A stretch of DNA of 41,545 nucleotides. Source: JANXSD01 sp043758125 (GTDB lineage Bacteria; Bacteroidota; Bacteroidia; AKYH767-A; OLB10). Location of the stretch: contig JAYVOC010000112.1 in NCBI GenBank assembly GCA_043758125.1, forward strand, positions 1 to 41,545, given 5' to 3'. The notes below the pieces were generated by a model. The model did not search any database. It was not told the origin of the DNA and saw only the letters and a program-made list of their open reading frames with translations. Shown here one piece after another: positions 16,644-26,541 of this stretch (position 1 is the stretch's first letter; every line of letters starts with the position of its first letter). Position numbers and translations under genes: made by a program.

Positions 16644-17573
16644 ATGCGCATAGTACTCTTGTTGTGTTTAATGTTTTTTACTCAAGGTGTAATAGCTCAA
16701 GATGATTTGTTAAAATTACTTAGTAAGGATACCACACTTTCCCGATTTGTAAATGGCACTTTTAAATCTACACATTTAATTAATTTGCAGAGTAACGAAA
16801 CCGTTTTCAAAAAATCACTCGACTTTTTTATTTCACATCGATTTGGTGCCATCGGAAAAAGTAGTAACGCAACAAGTACTTATCATAATTTATGGGGATT
16901 CGATAATGTTAGTGATATCCGAATTGCTTTCGAATACGGAATTACTGATCGATTCACGACAGGATTTTCTCGATCAAAGTATAAAGAAAACTGGGAACTG
17001 CTTGGAAAATATCGCCTCCTTGAACAAACCATCAATAATAGCATGCCTATTTCTGTTACATTATTTGGAAATCTCGCATTATCTACGTATCAAGATTTGC
17101 GTTTTCGTTTTGATCAACCATCAAAAAAGGCAGAAGCCGAAAGAAGACTATCATACGTAACGCAAATAATTATTGCAAAAAAATTTTCTACACGATTATC
17201 GCTGGCATTACATCCAACTTTTATTCACCATAATTTTGTATTTCCTCCTGATGAAAGTAATGCGTACGCTCTTGGTATCGGTGGACGGTTAAAGATGACA
17301 CATACTATTTCTGTAGTGATGGATTACGTTTATAATTTTGGTGAACTACGTAAAATAGGAAACATTAATGGGTACTATAATCCGCTTGGAGCTGGAATAG
17401 AAATTGAAACTGGCGGTCATGTTTTTAGTATCATGTTTACCAATGCGTATGCGCTGATAGAAAATGAATTCATTACTTCAACAGTTGATACTTGGAGAAA
17501 AGGAGGAATTCGCTTTAGCTTTAATATTTCACGAAACTTTATTTTAAGAAAATCTGCAAAGAAAAGAGCGTAA
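16644..17573 (+). CDS. DUF5777 family outer-membrane beta-barrel protein
   Basis: The 309-aa protein has a signal peptide (1-19, ...GVIAQ). The body follows the DUF5777 pattern: ...LSRFVNGTFKSTHLI, FFISHRFGAIG, LWGFDNVSDIRIAFEYGITD, GFSRSKYKENWELLGKYRLLEQ, and strands with HHNFVFPPDES. Family members are predicted barrels co-occurring with YceI and cytochrome-like lipoproteins. Seventeen bases separate it from the YceI stop. Convergent with the T9SS protein with only 4 bp between stops and no visible hairpin terminator. Confidence 0.88.
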   Translation: MRIVLLLCLMFFTQGVIAQDDLLKLLSKDTTLSRFVNGTFKSTHLINLQSNETVFKKSLDFFISHRFGAIGKSSNATSTYHNLWGFDNVSDIRIAFEYGITDRFTTGFSRSKYKENWELLGKYRLLEQTINNSMPISVTLFGNLALSTYQDLRFRFDQPSKKAEAERRLSYVTQIIIAKKFSTRLSLALHPTFIHHNFVFPPDESNAYALGIGGRLKMTHTISVVMDYVYNFGELRKIGNINGYYNPLGAGIEIETGGHVFSIMFTNAYALIENEFITSTVDTWRKGGIRFSFNISRNFILRKSAKKRA

Positions 17574-17577
17574 CATT

Positions 17578-19881
17578 TTAGTTACTTTTCATTACTTTGT
17601 AAGTTGATTTCTCATTACCATTTATTATTTCGGCAGTGTATAATCCGTTTGCAAGTGATTTGCCAAATTCAAATAAATTTTTCGAATCAATAGTTGGGTA
17701 TTGTTCTACAACTCTTCCAAGAATATCTTTTATGATTAGCGAATAACTTTCTCCATTTACAAAATGAGTATCAATAGTAAAAGATAGATTACTAGGATTT
17801 GGATATATCGAAATATCTTCTTCATTTCCAGCAATACTATTTCTACAAACAATAGTAATTGCAAGTAGTTTATTGTATCCCATTCCACATGAATTAACTC
17901 CTTTCACTTTTACATTTCCACTTGCCGAACCATAATTCATACTGATTGCATTTGTTCCTTGTCCTGAAAAAATTGTTGCACCTGTTGGAACAACCCACGA
18001 ATAAGAGGAAGCACCTGTAATTAAAGCTGTACTATATGAAACGCCTTGTTGATTTGCACAAACTGCAATTGGACCAGTTATAGATATTGGAGTTGCAGGA
18101 ATAGATCGTATGGCTAATGTTCGTGCAGTACCATATCCACACGTTGTTCCGCCTTGAACTGAAATTGTTCCAGAAATAAAATTTGCAGGGAATGTTAAAT
18201 TAATTGAAGTAGTTCCTTGTCCGCTATTAATAATTATTCCAGATGGAACAATCCATAAATACGTACTTGTATTACTTAAAGCATTGATGAAATAACTTGC
18301 TGAACTGCCACCGCAAACTGCATTAATTGGTCCTGAAATAATGGATGGATAACTAGGAATATTTCGTGATACATATTTTGTTTTTGCAGCACTTGTTCCA
18401 CAAGCATTACTTGCAGTTAAGGAAATTGTTCCATTCACAAATGTTGCAGCAAAATTTACTTTTATTGATCGAGTTCCAATACCAGAAGTAATTAGTGCTC
18501 CAGTTGGCATTGTCCAATTGTATGTTGTTGCATTTGAAATTGTTGCTACGGAATATACAACTCCTGTATCACTTGGGCATGGTTTAGCAATGCCAGTTAT
18601 TGTTCCTGGTGATGTTGGTGCAGTAGTACATACAACTTGACAATCAATTTGAAAATCTTTCGTAAAGAATGTTGAGCCACCTTGTACATCAAATAAAATT
18701 AAATAGGGTGTATTTGATGTTAATGCAGATGTAGTAAGCGAATCACCCAATTTACTTAACAAGCCTAAGCATGTCCAACCAGTTGCATCACATGATCCTG
18801 ATGCTAATTTATAATATACAGAAGCCTGAAGTTGCCATGCATAATTTTGCGCGCATCGAATTTTATATGCACCACTTTGTAACGGAGTGAAGCGAAATAT
18901 TTTTTCAGCACCAGTATTATTCGTTGGTCCGCAACTATAATTACTCCAATTACCAACTTCATTTTGAATTTTGCTATATGAGAATGTACTACCACAAACA
19001 ACTGTTGGTGCATTCGAGCAATCAATTAAAGTTCGAAAACTTGTCTTTACATTATTAGAAAAAGTTGTTCCGCCACAAAAGTTTCTAACATAAACATCAT
19101 AAGCTTTATTATCGGTTAGTGATATTAAATTGTAGGGAGAAATTCCAGTTACTAATGTTCCTCCACTTGCAGTTGCTCCTGTACCTGGAGTAAAACCGGA
19201 AGGCCCGTATTCGATGTAAGAAACATTTGGACAAGCGCAACTAAAACTTATCGTAGCACTGTGTGTTTGCACGTTTGATTTATTTACACCAGTTGGATCG
19301 CCACAAGAAATCACCAATCCAAATGTGCCTCCAGTATAATTTACATTTTCTGCGGAAATATCATAAGTGACACCAGCATTTAGAGGACCTATAGGATCAT
19401 AACCTCCATTTATTCCGAAAGGGCATATATAAAAAAAATTACTAAAATCACATAAGTTATTTGTTTGACGGTAGCCTATAAAAACATCAGTACCAGCAGC
19501 ACCTAATATTTGCAAGTTATACATACCTGTAACTGGAGGTGTAAACTTTACAAATGTTTCACTGTATTTTAGTGAATCACCAAAGCATGATAAGTTTACA
19601 TTTGAATTAAGATGTCCTCCCCACGAACTAGGAATAGTAATAGCAGATCCAAGTGTATAGGGAAAAGGATAAATTGCAGGACAAATTGTTATTTGAGAAG
19701 AAGAAAGAGTATTACTTGCGCTCGTAGATTGTTCGTTTATACTTACATGTGACTCAAATATAAACGAGGATTTGCCATTACTTGAAACACTTATAAGGAA
19801 CATTAAAACGAGCAACAAAAGCGAATGTAATGCGAAGGAAGAGTTTGATTTCTTTGCCATTTGATAAGTAGACGTTTTCAA
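17578..19881 (-). CDS. Secreted T9SS cargo protein with PKD-like domains
   Basis: The 767-aa protein starts with a signal peptide (about residues 8-40 if ATG 19860, MAKKSN, is used). Two jelly-roll/PPC-like domains, each with several cysteines (about 65-190 and 295-415), flank a fibronectin-like segment (about 205-285). Three PKD-like repeats follow (about 420-510, 510-600, 600-680), each with a 'Y.W..P.G..I.SG.GT..I' core. The last 75 residues (EEDISIYPNPSNLSFTI ... NGLYTAEI ... YKVMKSN) form a type A sorting domain for the type IX secretion system. It is likely an extracellular adhesin or binding protein; no catalytic domain is visible. Confidence 0.9.
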   Translation of the reverse strand: MKTSTYQMAKKSNSSFALHSLLLLVLMFLISVSSNGKSSFIFESHVSINEQSTSASNTLSSSQITICPAIYPFPYTLGSAITIPSSWGGHLNSNVNLSCFGDSLKYSETFVKFTPPVTGMYNLQILGAAGTDVFIGYRQTNNLCDFSNFFYICPFGINGGYDPIGPLNAGVTYDISAENVNYTGGTFGLVISCGDPTGVNKSNVQTHSATISFSCACPNVSYIEYGPSGFTPGTGATASGGTLVTGISPYNLISLTDNKAYDVYVRNFCGGTTFSNNVKTSFRTLIDCSNAPTVVCGSTFSYSKIQNEVGNWSNYSCGPTNNTGAEKIFRFTPLQSGAYKIRCAQNYAWQLQASVYYKLASGSCDATGWTCLGLLSKLGDSLTTSALTSNTPYLILFDVQGGSTFFTKDFQIDCQVVCTTAPTSPGTITGIAKPCPSDTGVVYSVATISNATTYNWTMPTGALITSGIGTRSIKVNFAATFVNGTISLTASNACGTSAAKTKYVSRNIPSYPSIISGPINAVCGGSSASYFINALSNTSTYLWIVPSGIIINSGQGTTSINLTFPANFISGTISVQGGTTCGYGTARTLAIRSIPATPISITGPIAVCANQQGVSYSTALITGASSYSWVVPTGATIFSGQGTNAISMNYGSASGNVKVKGVNSCGMGYNKLLAITIVCRNSIAGNEEDISIYPNPSNLSFTIDTHFVNGESYSLIIKDILGRVVEQYPTIDSKNLFEFGKSLANGLYTAEIINGNEKSTYKVMKSN

Positions 19882-20016
19882 AATAAAATTCTTTTTAAAT
19901 GAAATTCTCTTGTAAATGTAAAAAATTGGATTGTTATATCAACTATTAATTTTTTGATTTTGAAAGAATCGTTTCATCATGGTGTTTATCTCAAATTAAC
20001 GTCCTTGCTTTTTCTA

Positions 20017-20024
20017 TACTTTTG
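20017..20024 (+). promoter_or_regulatory. -7 box (TACTTTTG) before the DUF4271-hemD operon
   Basis: TACTTTTG fits TAnnTTTG exactly. A TTA at 19996-19998 lies 18 bp upstream, close to the normal -33 spacing but one base from TTG. It gives a 5' leader of about 70 bases before ATG 20103. Confidence 0.45.
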
Positions 20025-20102
20025 TACAATAACGTAGAAGGATTTTTAATAAAAACTCCAAGCAAATAATTCACAAAAATCTGCTGCATATTTAATGCGT
20101 CC

Positions 20103-21005
20103 ATGAAATCCGTAAATCCACAAAATCAGCAAGATACTGCCCAGAGCCCGTTGCCAAAAACAGGTAGTGATAGTATCGGAGTGGATAGTACATCGACGGC
20201 AGTAAAGCATAATAATTTTCGTTTTACAGATACTGAACCTGATTCCGCAATTCAAGCAGAAGATACAGCTATTTCACGATTTATTCCTCTAGAAGGACCA
20301 GGATTATTTAAAAATCATCAACTAAAAATTACCCATCCGAATGCTCGACCATTAAATGATTTTACTACCGACTGGTTTACCGTTTCCCTCATTATCTTAG
20401 TTGGATTATTTACGTGGTTTCGTTTTTTTTATTACCGTATTTATGGACAGTTAATCTCTGCCTTTTTTAATGTCACTGTAACCAATCAAATTGTTCGCGA
20501 TGAATCGGTATTGTTGCAACGCGCTTCTTTGGTATTGAGTGTGATATCCTATTTATTGGCTGGATTATTTCTTTATCAAGTAAGTGTTCATTATAATTGG
20601 CAAATTATCTGGTTACAGAAAGGGATCGTTCGATTTGCCATGTTTGCGGTTGCGGTTGCCTCAGCATATTCTATAAAAATGGTGACTTTAAGATTTTTAA
20701 GCAATGTATTTTATCAAGAAAGACCAGTTGCCTTATACATTTTCAACATTTTTTTAACAGTGATGATGGTTGGCTTAGTATTGCTCCCTGTTAACATGAT
20801 TTTAGCTTTTGCGCCAGCTGCCACACGAGAGTGGACGATAGAGATTACGGTAGCCATAATCTTCTTAATATTTCTGTATAGATTAGTACGTGCTGTTGGA
20901 ATTTGGATTGGAATTCCCGGGTTCTCTTTTTTCTATTTGTTTTTATACCTTTGCACTTTCGAAATCGCTCCTATCTTGGTCATCTACAAGTTAGCAACAC
21001 TATAG
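20103..21005 (+). CDS. DUF4271 membrane protein
   Basis: The 300-aa protein has a Ser/Asp-rich soluble N-terminus (1-85), then about six transmembrane helices. DUF4271 features are present: DWFTVSLIILVGLFTWFRFFYYR and the QRASLVLSVISYLLAGLFLYQ region, ending in FEIAPILVIYKL. This family occurs directly upstream of hemD in many Bacteroidota and its role is unknown. The gap to the hemD start is 51 bp, so one operon is likely. Confidence 0.9.
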   Translation: MKSVNPQNQQDTAQSPLPKTGSDSIGVDSTSTAVKHNNFRFTDTEPDSAIQAEDTAISRFIPLEGPGLFKNHQLKITHPNARPLNDFTTDWFTVSLIILVGLFTWFRFFYYRIYGQLISAFFNVTVTNQIVRDESVLLQRASLVLSVISYLLAGLFLYQVSVHYNWQIIWLQKGIVRFAMFAVAVASAYSIKMVTLRFLSNVFYQERPVALYIFNIFLTVMMVGLVLLPVNMILAFAPAATREWTIEITVAIIFLIFLYRLVRAVGIWIGIPGFSFFYLFLYLCTFEIAPILVIYKLATL

Positions 21006-21056
21006 GCGCGGATCGAGGTTTTAAGCAGTCTTAGCGGTATACCTAAACTTGGTTCA

Positions 21057-21797
21057 TTGAAAGTAAAATCTATACTCGTTACACAGCCGAAACCCGAATC
21101 CGAGAAATCACCTTATTACGATTTGGCTAAAAAATATAGTCTGAAGATTGATTTCAGGCCATTTATCCATGTAGAAGGTATCGCGGCAAAGGATTTTCGC
21201 AAGGACAGAATTAATATCAGCGACCATTCGTCTGTGATTCTCACAAGTCGTCATGCCGTAGATCATTTTTTTCGAATATGTATTGAAATGCGCTTCACCA
21301 ATATGGAGGAGCTTAAGTATTTCTGTATTTCAGAATCAACAGCTTTATATTTACAGAAGTATATCACGTTTAGAAAGCGTAAAATATTCTTTGGTAAGCA
21401 GAATATTACAGATCTTATCGAAGTATTAAAAAAACATAAGAAGGAGAAATTTATCGTTCCTTGTTCTGATATTGCAAAACAAGAAATTGCAGATGTACTC
21501 CAACAACATGGCTTTGATTTCACAAAAGCGGTTATCTATAAAACTGTTTGTAGCGACTTAAGCGATTTAGCTGATGTGAAGTACGATATGCTTGTGTTTT
21601 TTAGTCCGGCGGGAATTACTTCTTTGTACAAGAACTTCCCCGATTTTAAGCAGGATACAACGATAATTGCTGCCTTCGGACAAAGTACATCACAGGCTGT
21701 TATGGAAGCAAATTTAAGATTGGATATTCAGGCACCAATTCCAGAAGCGCCATCCATGACCATGAGCATCGAACAATACCTGAAGAAAAATAAGTAA
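21057..21797 (+). CDS. hemD: Uroporphyrinogen-III synthase
   Basis: The 246-aa protein matches Bacteroidota HemD: ILVTQPKPESEKSPYYDLAKKY at the N-terminus, VILTSRHAVDHFF, FCISESTALYLQKYI, IVPCSD in the second half, VFFSPAGITSLY, and the end AAFGQSTSQAV with PEAPSMTMSIEQYL. It closes hydroxymethylbilane to the asymmetric uroporphyrinogen III in heme and B12 synthesis. The only in-frame start near the conserved N-terminus is TTG 21057. It lies between DUF4271 and rnpA. Confidence 0.93.
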   Translation: MKVKSILVTQPKPESEKSPYYDLAKKYSLKIDFRPFIHVEGIAAKDFRKDRINISDHSSVILTSRHAVDHFFRICIEMRFTNMEELKYFCISESTALYLQKYITFRKRKIFFGKQNITDLIEVLKKHKKEKFIVPCSDIAKQEIADVLQQHGFDFTKAVIYKTVCSDLSDLADVKYDMLVFFSPAGITSLYKNFPDFKQDTTIIAAFGQSTSQAVMEANLRLDIQAPIPEAPSMTMSIEQYLKKNK

Positions 21798-21853
21798 TCA
21801 GCTAAAAAAATTGAAAGCCTTTGGTAATGCCACGGGATTTTTACTTTCATGGC

Positions 21854-22270
21854 ATGATGAATTCCACCTCGATAAAACCACCAAATACGCTACCTGCCGA
21901 AGAGCGAATCAAGAGTCGAAAACTCTTCGATGAACTTTTTTTGTCGGGCAAATCAATTGTGCAATCTCCCTTTAGAGTTTTGTGGAAGGAAATCCCTTTT
22001 GAAGAAAAAAATCCAGTTCAGTTAGGTGTAACAGCTCCCAAAAGGAAGATGCGGCAGGCAAATCATCGCAACCGCATGAAACGTTTAATGCGAGAAGCAT
22101 ATCGACTTAATAAGCATGAGCTTGTTGAATTATGTAAGCAACAACAAAAAGGACTTGCAATATTATTTATTTCACAATGTACAAAGCCTACCACTTTCGT
22201 TGATACACAAGATAAAATAATTCTACTTTTACAACGTTTAATTCGTCAGCATGCGCCAGTTGTTGAGTAA
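21854..22270 (+). CDS. rnpA: Ribonuclease P protein component
   Basis: The conserved core begins LPAEERIKSRKLFDELF and carries the RNR signature ANHRNRMKRLMREAYR plus a terminal strand LAILFIS. The RNA-binding protein assists the RNase P RNA in maturing tRNA 5' ends. Three ATGs (21827, 21854, 21857) and a TTG (21821) are possible; 21854/21857 gives about 138 aa, near the normal 110-135. It overlaps yidD by 20 bp. rpmH, the usual neighbour of rnpA in many phyla, is not here; instead it follows hemD. Confidence 0.93.
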   Translation: MMNSTSIKPPNTLPAEERIKSRKLFDELFLSGKSIVQSPFRVLWKEIPFEEKNPVQLGVTAPKRKMRQANHRNRMKRLMREAYRLNKHELVELCKQQQKGLAILFISQCTKPTTFVDTQDKIILLLQRLIRQHAPVVE

Positions 22271-22472
22271 AGGGATGATCGCCTTGATACGCTTTTATCA
22301 GAATGCAATTTCTCCTCACCTAGGACAAGCTTGCCGCTACACGCCAACATGTTCCGTTTATGCTGTAGATGCCATCCGAAAACATGGACCATTAAGAGGT
22401 GGATGGATGGCTTTAAAAAGAATCTTATCGTGTAATCCTTGGGGTGGACATGGTTACGATCCAGTTCCCTAA
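22251..22472 (+). CDS. yidD: YidD membrane protein insertion efficiency factor
   Basis: The 73-aa protein carries the full DUF37 signature: FYQNAISP, CRYTPTCSVYAVDAIRKHG, GGWMALKRILSCNPWGGHGYDPVP, with all conserved cysteines. It helps YidC insert inner-membrane proteins. The start lies inside the rnpA reading frame (20-bp overlap), a conserved arrangement that implies coupling. Confidence 0.96.
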   Translation: MRQLLSKGMIALIRFYQNAISPHLGQACRYTPTCSVYAVDAIRKHGPLRGGWMALKRILSCNPWGGHGYDPVP

Positions 22473-22586
22473 TTCAATGTTGAAAAGCAGTGAATACAAT
22501 TCAAAAAAGGTTAAATCGATTGGAAACAGTGAAGTATCTTTAACCCATCAGTAAAAAAATATTAAAGCAGAATATCTATAATTTAT

Positions 22587-24278
22587 ATGTTGCCAATCAT
22601 AAAATCAATTCGTCCTTTCTTTCGCAGATTTCGTTTTTGGATTCTTGCTGCAGTAGTTTCTATTGGATTAGTTTCTTTTCGTGAAGCGAATGATAATGTT
22701 TTTGAATTATCACGTAATCTCGATATTTTCACAACATTGTTTCGTGAATTAACAATTTATTATGTTGATCCTTTAGATGCTGAATCATTAGTTCATCAAG
22801 GTATTGATGCAATGCTTGAAAGCCTTGATCCATACACACAATATATTTCGGAGGATCAAGCAGAAGATTATCGTTTCATGACAACTGGTGAATACGGCGG
22901 CATAGGAGCATTAATTGGACAGCGTGATAATGAAGTGGTGATCACTGATCCTTATGAAGGCTATCCTGCACAAAAAGGTGGACTCATTGCCGGTGATATC
23001 ATTCGTTCGATTGATGGTAAAGCAACAAAAGGAAAACAATACGATGAAGTAAGTAAAATGTTGAAAGGCCAACCTAAAACAGCTATAACTTTAATTGTTG
23101 ATCGTCCTGGAGAAGCGAAGCCAATTACAAAAACTTTTTTACGTGAAGCGATACAGATCAAAAACGTTCCATACTATGGCGTTGTAAATAATAACGTAGG
23201 ATATATTCGTTTAAGTAGTTTTACAGATAACGCAGGATTGGAAGTGAAAGATGCAGTTGTTGATCTTACACAGAAAAAAAATGTGAAAGGAATTATATTT
23301 GACCTACGTGGAAACCCAGGTGGATTACTAAACGAAGCAGTGAATATTGTTAACGTTTTTGTTGATAAAGGTCAAGAGGTCGTTAGTACTCGTGGCAAAG
23401 TAAAAGATTGGGATAAAATTTATAAAGCATTAAATTCTGCCACTGATACAAAAACTCCGATAGTAGTATTGGTAAGTAGTGGATCAGCATCTGCGGCAGA
23501 AATTGTTTCTGGATCATTGCAAGATTTTGATAGAGCTGTGGTAATTGGTCAGCGTACTTTTGGGAAGGGATTAGTGCAAACAACACGACCATTAACCTAC
23601 AACACACAATTAAAAGTTACTACGGCGAAATATTATATTCCTAGTGGAAGATGTATTCAAGCATTAGATTATACGCATCGCAATCCTGATGGTAGTGTTG
23701 GTAAAGTTCCTGATTCATTGAAAAGAGAATTTAAAACAAAAGTTGGTCGTAAAGTTTTTGATGGTGGAGGAATCGAACCCGATTATGCGATGACTCCGAT
23801 ATCATATAGTACCATAACGCAAATTATTGCTAACAAATATTTATTGTTTGATTATGCAACTGATTATAAAATAAAACATCCTGTAATTGCAGCAGCAAAA
23901 GATTTTCATATCAGTGATGCTGAGTATAACGACTTTGTAAAATGGTTGTCGAATAAAGATTTTGAATATGTAACGGAGAGCGAACGTAAGCTAGAAGAAT
24001 TAAAAGATAAAGCTACCCGCGAACATTATTTTGATGCGATAAAATCTGATTATGATGCTTTGCATACAAAACTGAAACACGATAAATCGGAAGATCTAAA
24101 TACACATAAGGAAGAAATTAAATCTATTCTTGAAAACGAAATTGTATCGCGATATTATTATCAGAATGGCCGAATGGAAAACAGTTTTTTATCAGATCCT
24201 GAAGTTAAGTTGGCAATACGTGCTTTGCAAGATCCGTCGGTGTACAATTCTATCCTTAATCGCTCGTTTAAAGAGTAG
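22587..24278 (+). CDS. S41-family C-terminal processing peptidase
   Basis: The 563-aa protein has an N-terminal signal anchor (about 14-31), a small helical region, a PDZ domain (about 95-180, with GGIGALIG and AGLIAGDIIRSIDG-like segments), and the tail-specific protease domain. The Ser-Lys dyad is Ser302 in GSASAAE and Lys327 in FGKG, 25 residues apart as in Prc/CtpB. A ~150-residue C-terminal helical extension follows. It degrades or trims periplasmic proteins from their C-terminus. It comes 114 bp after yidD; this neighbourhood is common in Bacteroidota. Confidence 0.95.
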   Translation: MLPIIKSIRPFFRRFRFWILAAVVSIGLVSFREANDNVFELSRNLDIFTTLFRELTIYYVDPLDAESLVHQGIDAMLESLDPYTQYISEDQAEDYRFMTTGEYGGIGALIGQRDNEVVITDPYEGYPAQKGGLIAGDIIRSIDGKATKGKQYDEVSKMLKGQPKTAITLIVDRPGEAKPITKTFLREAIQIKNVPYYGVVNNNVGYIRLSSFTDNAGLEVKDAVVDLTQKKNVKGIIFDLRGNPGGLLNEAVNIVNVFVDKGQEVVSTRGKVKDWDKIYKALNSATDTKTPIVVLVSSGSASAAEIVSGSLQDFDRAVVIGQRTFGKGLVQTTRPLTYNTQLKVTTAKYYIPSGRCIQALDYTHRNPDGSVGKVPDSLKREFKTKVGRKVFDGGGIEPDYAMTPISYSTITQIIANKYLLFDYATDYKIKHPVIAAAKDFHISDAEYNDFVKWLSNKDFEYVTESERKLEELKDKATREHYFDAIKSDYDALHTKLKHDKSEDLNTHKEEIKSILENEIVSRYYYQNGRMENSFLSDPEVKLAIRALQDPSVYNSILNRSFKE

Positions 24279-24300
24279 AATTCTTTAATCTAAATTACGA

Positions 24301-25881
24301 GTGATCAAACGTTCCGCATTAAATGAAATTGGAGATTACGCTGTTTGGGTAGGGATGCTCCTTATGGCATCTTCCTTACCATTGTCTTTATTTGGATTAA
24401 GTTTAGGTCAATTTATTATTGCTGGAGGTTGGCTTGTTGGGGGTAACATAAAAGCAAAATTTAAGAAAGCATTTGGTGATCCTGTTGTTTGGGTTTTGTG
24501 GGGAGTTTATTTTTGGGTTGTTATTGGATTATGGAATACTACTAACATACATTTTGCATTAGATAGCTTACGCATTAAAGCGCCATTACTTTTAATGCCT
24601 TTGTTTTTTTCATCGATACAACAATTTACGTTAAGGCAGTTTCGCATTTTATTAGCTTTTTTAGTTTCAGCAACACTTGTTTCTACCATCATTAGTTTCA
24701 TTATTTATTTAGGATTTACGAACGTTAAAGTACACGACATTCGTGACATTGTAATTTTTTTATCACATATCCGACTCGCACTTCTTGTTTGTTTTTCTGT
24801 GATTTCCTGTTTATGGTTCATTCATCATTTCACAAATTACTTACATAAATTTATTGGTTACCTAATTGTAATTTGGTTCGTGTATTTTCTTGTTTTATTA
24901 GAATCCTTAACAGGAATATTTATTTTATCGGCAACAGCTGTTTTGTATATCGTATATCAAATATTTAAAAGAAAAACATTAATAGTTGTACGAGCATTAG
25001 GTATTATTTTTGTCGTATTCATGTTTTCATCTGCATATAAAATGATTCAATATGTTTTTATTGATTCTATAAAAGTAATTACTGTTGATCCGAGTAAATT
25101 ATTGAAAAAAACAAAGAGTGGTATTGACTATGTTTCTTTTACTTCTCGCCAAGATGCTGAAAATGGAAATCTTGTTTGGATCAATATCTGTGAATTTGAA
25201 ATGGACTCTGTTTGGCGAAATAGAACTGGTAAAAGTATTTATACTTTTGATGAAACGGGTCATGAAATACAATATCCTTTAATGCGTTTTTTGGCATCTA
25301 AAAATTTGAATAAAGATGCGGAAGGTGTTAGCCGTTTAAGTGAAACGGAAATTCATGCAATAGAAAAAGGCATAGCAAATGTTAATGATTTAACGGGGAA
25401 TATGATTAGTAAAAGAATACGAGATCTCGCATGGGAATATCGTATTTATCATTTTACACAAAACCCTTCCGAACATTCTTTTACGATGCGTTTAGAATTT
25501 TGGAAAACAGGTTGGTATATTTTTAAGCAGCATTTGTTTGCTGGTGTTGGTACGGGAGATATACAAGATGAATACAATAAGGCGTATATAAATTTAGGAA
25601 GCAAGCTTAATAAGGAATGGCGACTAGCATCTCACAATGAATATTTACGGACAGCCATTTTATATGGCATTCCTGGATTGATATTTTTTGTGGTATCACT
25701 TTTTTATCCTTTAATAAAACGCAAGAAAAACAACGACATATTATATTTAGCATTTCTATTTATTGCATTATGTTCAATGTTAACTGAAGACACTTTAGAG
25801 ACGCAAACAGGTGTTACTTTTTTCGCCTTTTTGAATGCATTATTATTATTTCAAGGAAAAGTAGTGTTAAAAATTCCCTAA
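24301..25881 (+). CDS. O-antigen-ligase/polymerase-like membrane protein
   Basis: The 526-aa protein starts with GTG (24301), 22 bp after the S41 gene. About ten transmembrane helices are visible (first near 17-45; a block to 265; last three at about 455-520). The long periplasmic loop (about 268-425) leads into the Wzy_C signature R-L-E-F-W-K-T-G-W-Y-I-F and then the GVGTGD motif and HNEYL. These are hallmarks of WaaL/Wzy enzymes that join or polymerise lipid-linked glycans on the periplasmic side. Which of the two it does cannot be told. The glycosyltransferase/deacetylase gene 820 bp downstream supports a glycan role. Confidence 0.88.
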   Translation: MIKRSALNEIGDYAVWVGMLLMASSLPLSLFGLSLGQFIIAGGWLVGGNIKAKFKKAFGDPVVWVLWGVYFWVVIGLWNTTNIHFALDSLRIKAPLLLMPLFFSSIQQFTLRQFRILLAFLVSATLVSTIISFIIYLGFTNVKVHDIRDIVIFLSHIRLALLVCFSVISCLWFIHHFTNYLHKFIGYLIVIWFVYFLVLLESLTGIFILSATAVLYIVYQIFKRKTLIVVRALGIIFVVFMFSSAYKMIQYVFIDSIKVITVDPSKLLKKTKSGIDYVSFTSRQDAENGNLVWINICEFEMDSVWRNRTGKSIYTFDETGHEIQYPLMRFLASKNLNKDAEGVSRLSETEIHAIEKGIANVNDLTGNMISKRIRDLAWEYRIYHFTQNPSEHSFTMRLEFWKTGWYIFKQHLFAGVGTGDIQDEYNKAYINLGSKLNKEWRLASHNEYLRTAILYGIPGLIFFVVSLFYPLIKRKKNNDILYLAFLFIALCSMLTEDTLETQTGVTFFAFLNALLLFQGKVVLKIP

Positions 25882-26052
25882 GAAGAAAATTTGAAAGTTG
25901 TTAAAGAGTAAAATTGAGCGTCGACTGTAAAAACTTAAAGGTTCATTAGGTAGTTTTACCCTATTCTAAACCCTTTTCACCACCTTCGCGCTCCTGATTT
26001 CTAATCGGCGTGTTAAATTGCGTTCGACTAAAAGTGTGGAGAGTATAAATTA

Positions 26053-26541
26053 ATGATTGACGCAGCAGAAAAGCAATTCCTTAAAGCACGTACATTTTTG
26101 CACGAAGGAAAAGTGGAGGAGTCCTTGCAGGAGTTAAACCTGATTTTGGCACGACAGCCTGAATTCGGGAAGGGACAAGCTCTGCTCGGTCATCTGCTCT
26201 ATCATTATTTTCGTGATTTTACCAATGCCGAAGAAGCCTTCCGAAAGGCCATGCGACAATCACCTAACCACGACGAAACGTATTTGGATTATGCTGCTTT
26301 ATTGTTGCAGTTGGAGCGATTTACAGAAACTATTGCAGTATTGAATAAAGCGATGGAAGTTCCAGGTATCGAAAAAGATAAAGTATATCGCCTTTTTGGG
26401 ATGCTAAGCGAACGTCAAGAGCGATGGGAGGAAGCAATAGATTACTATAGCAAAGCATTGTTGTTCACTTTTTCAGTAGAGGCCATTACAGGTTATGAAG
26501 AGGATATTAATCGCGTGCTGAAAAAGAAATCGAAAGTTTAA
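26053..26541 (+). CDS. Tetratricopeptide-repeat protein
   Basis: The 162-aa protein consists of about four TPR-like helix pairs: residues 5-36, 38-70 (AEEAFRKAMRQSPN), 74-106 (LERFTETIAVLNKAM) and 110-145 (ERQERWEEAIDYYSKAL). There is no signal peptide, so it should be cytoplasmic. TPRs mediate protein contacts and the partner is unknown. The gene has a higher G+C content than its neighbours. The 171-bp gap upstream and 158-bp gap downstream hold nothing recognisable. Confidence 0.85.
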   Translation: MIDAAEKQFLKARTFLHEGKVEESLQELNLILARQPEFGKGQALLGHLLYHYFRDFTNAEEAFRKAMRQSPNHDETYLDYAALLLQLERFTETIAVLNKAMEVPGIEKDKVYRLFGMLSERQERWEEAIDYYSKALLFTFSVEAITGYEEDINRVLKKKSKV

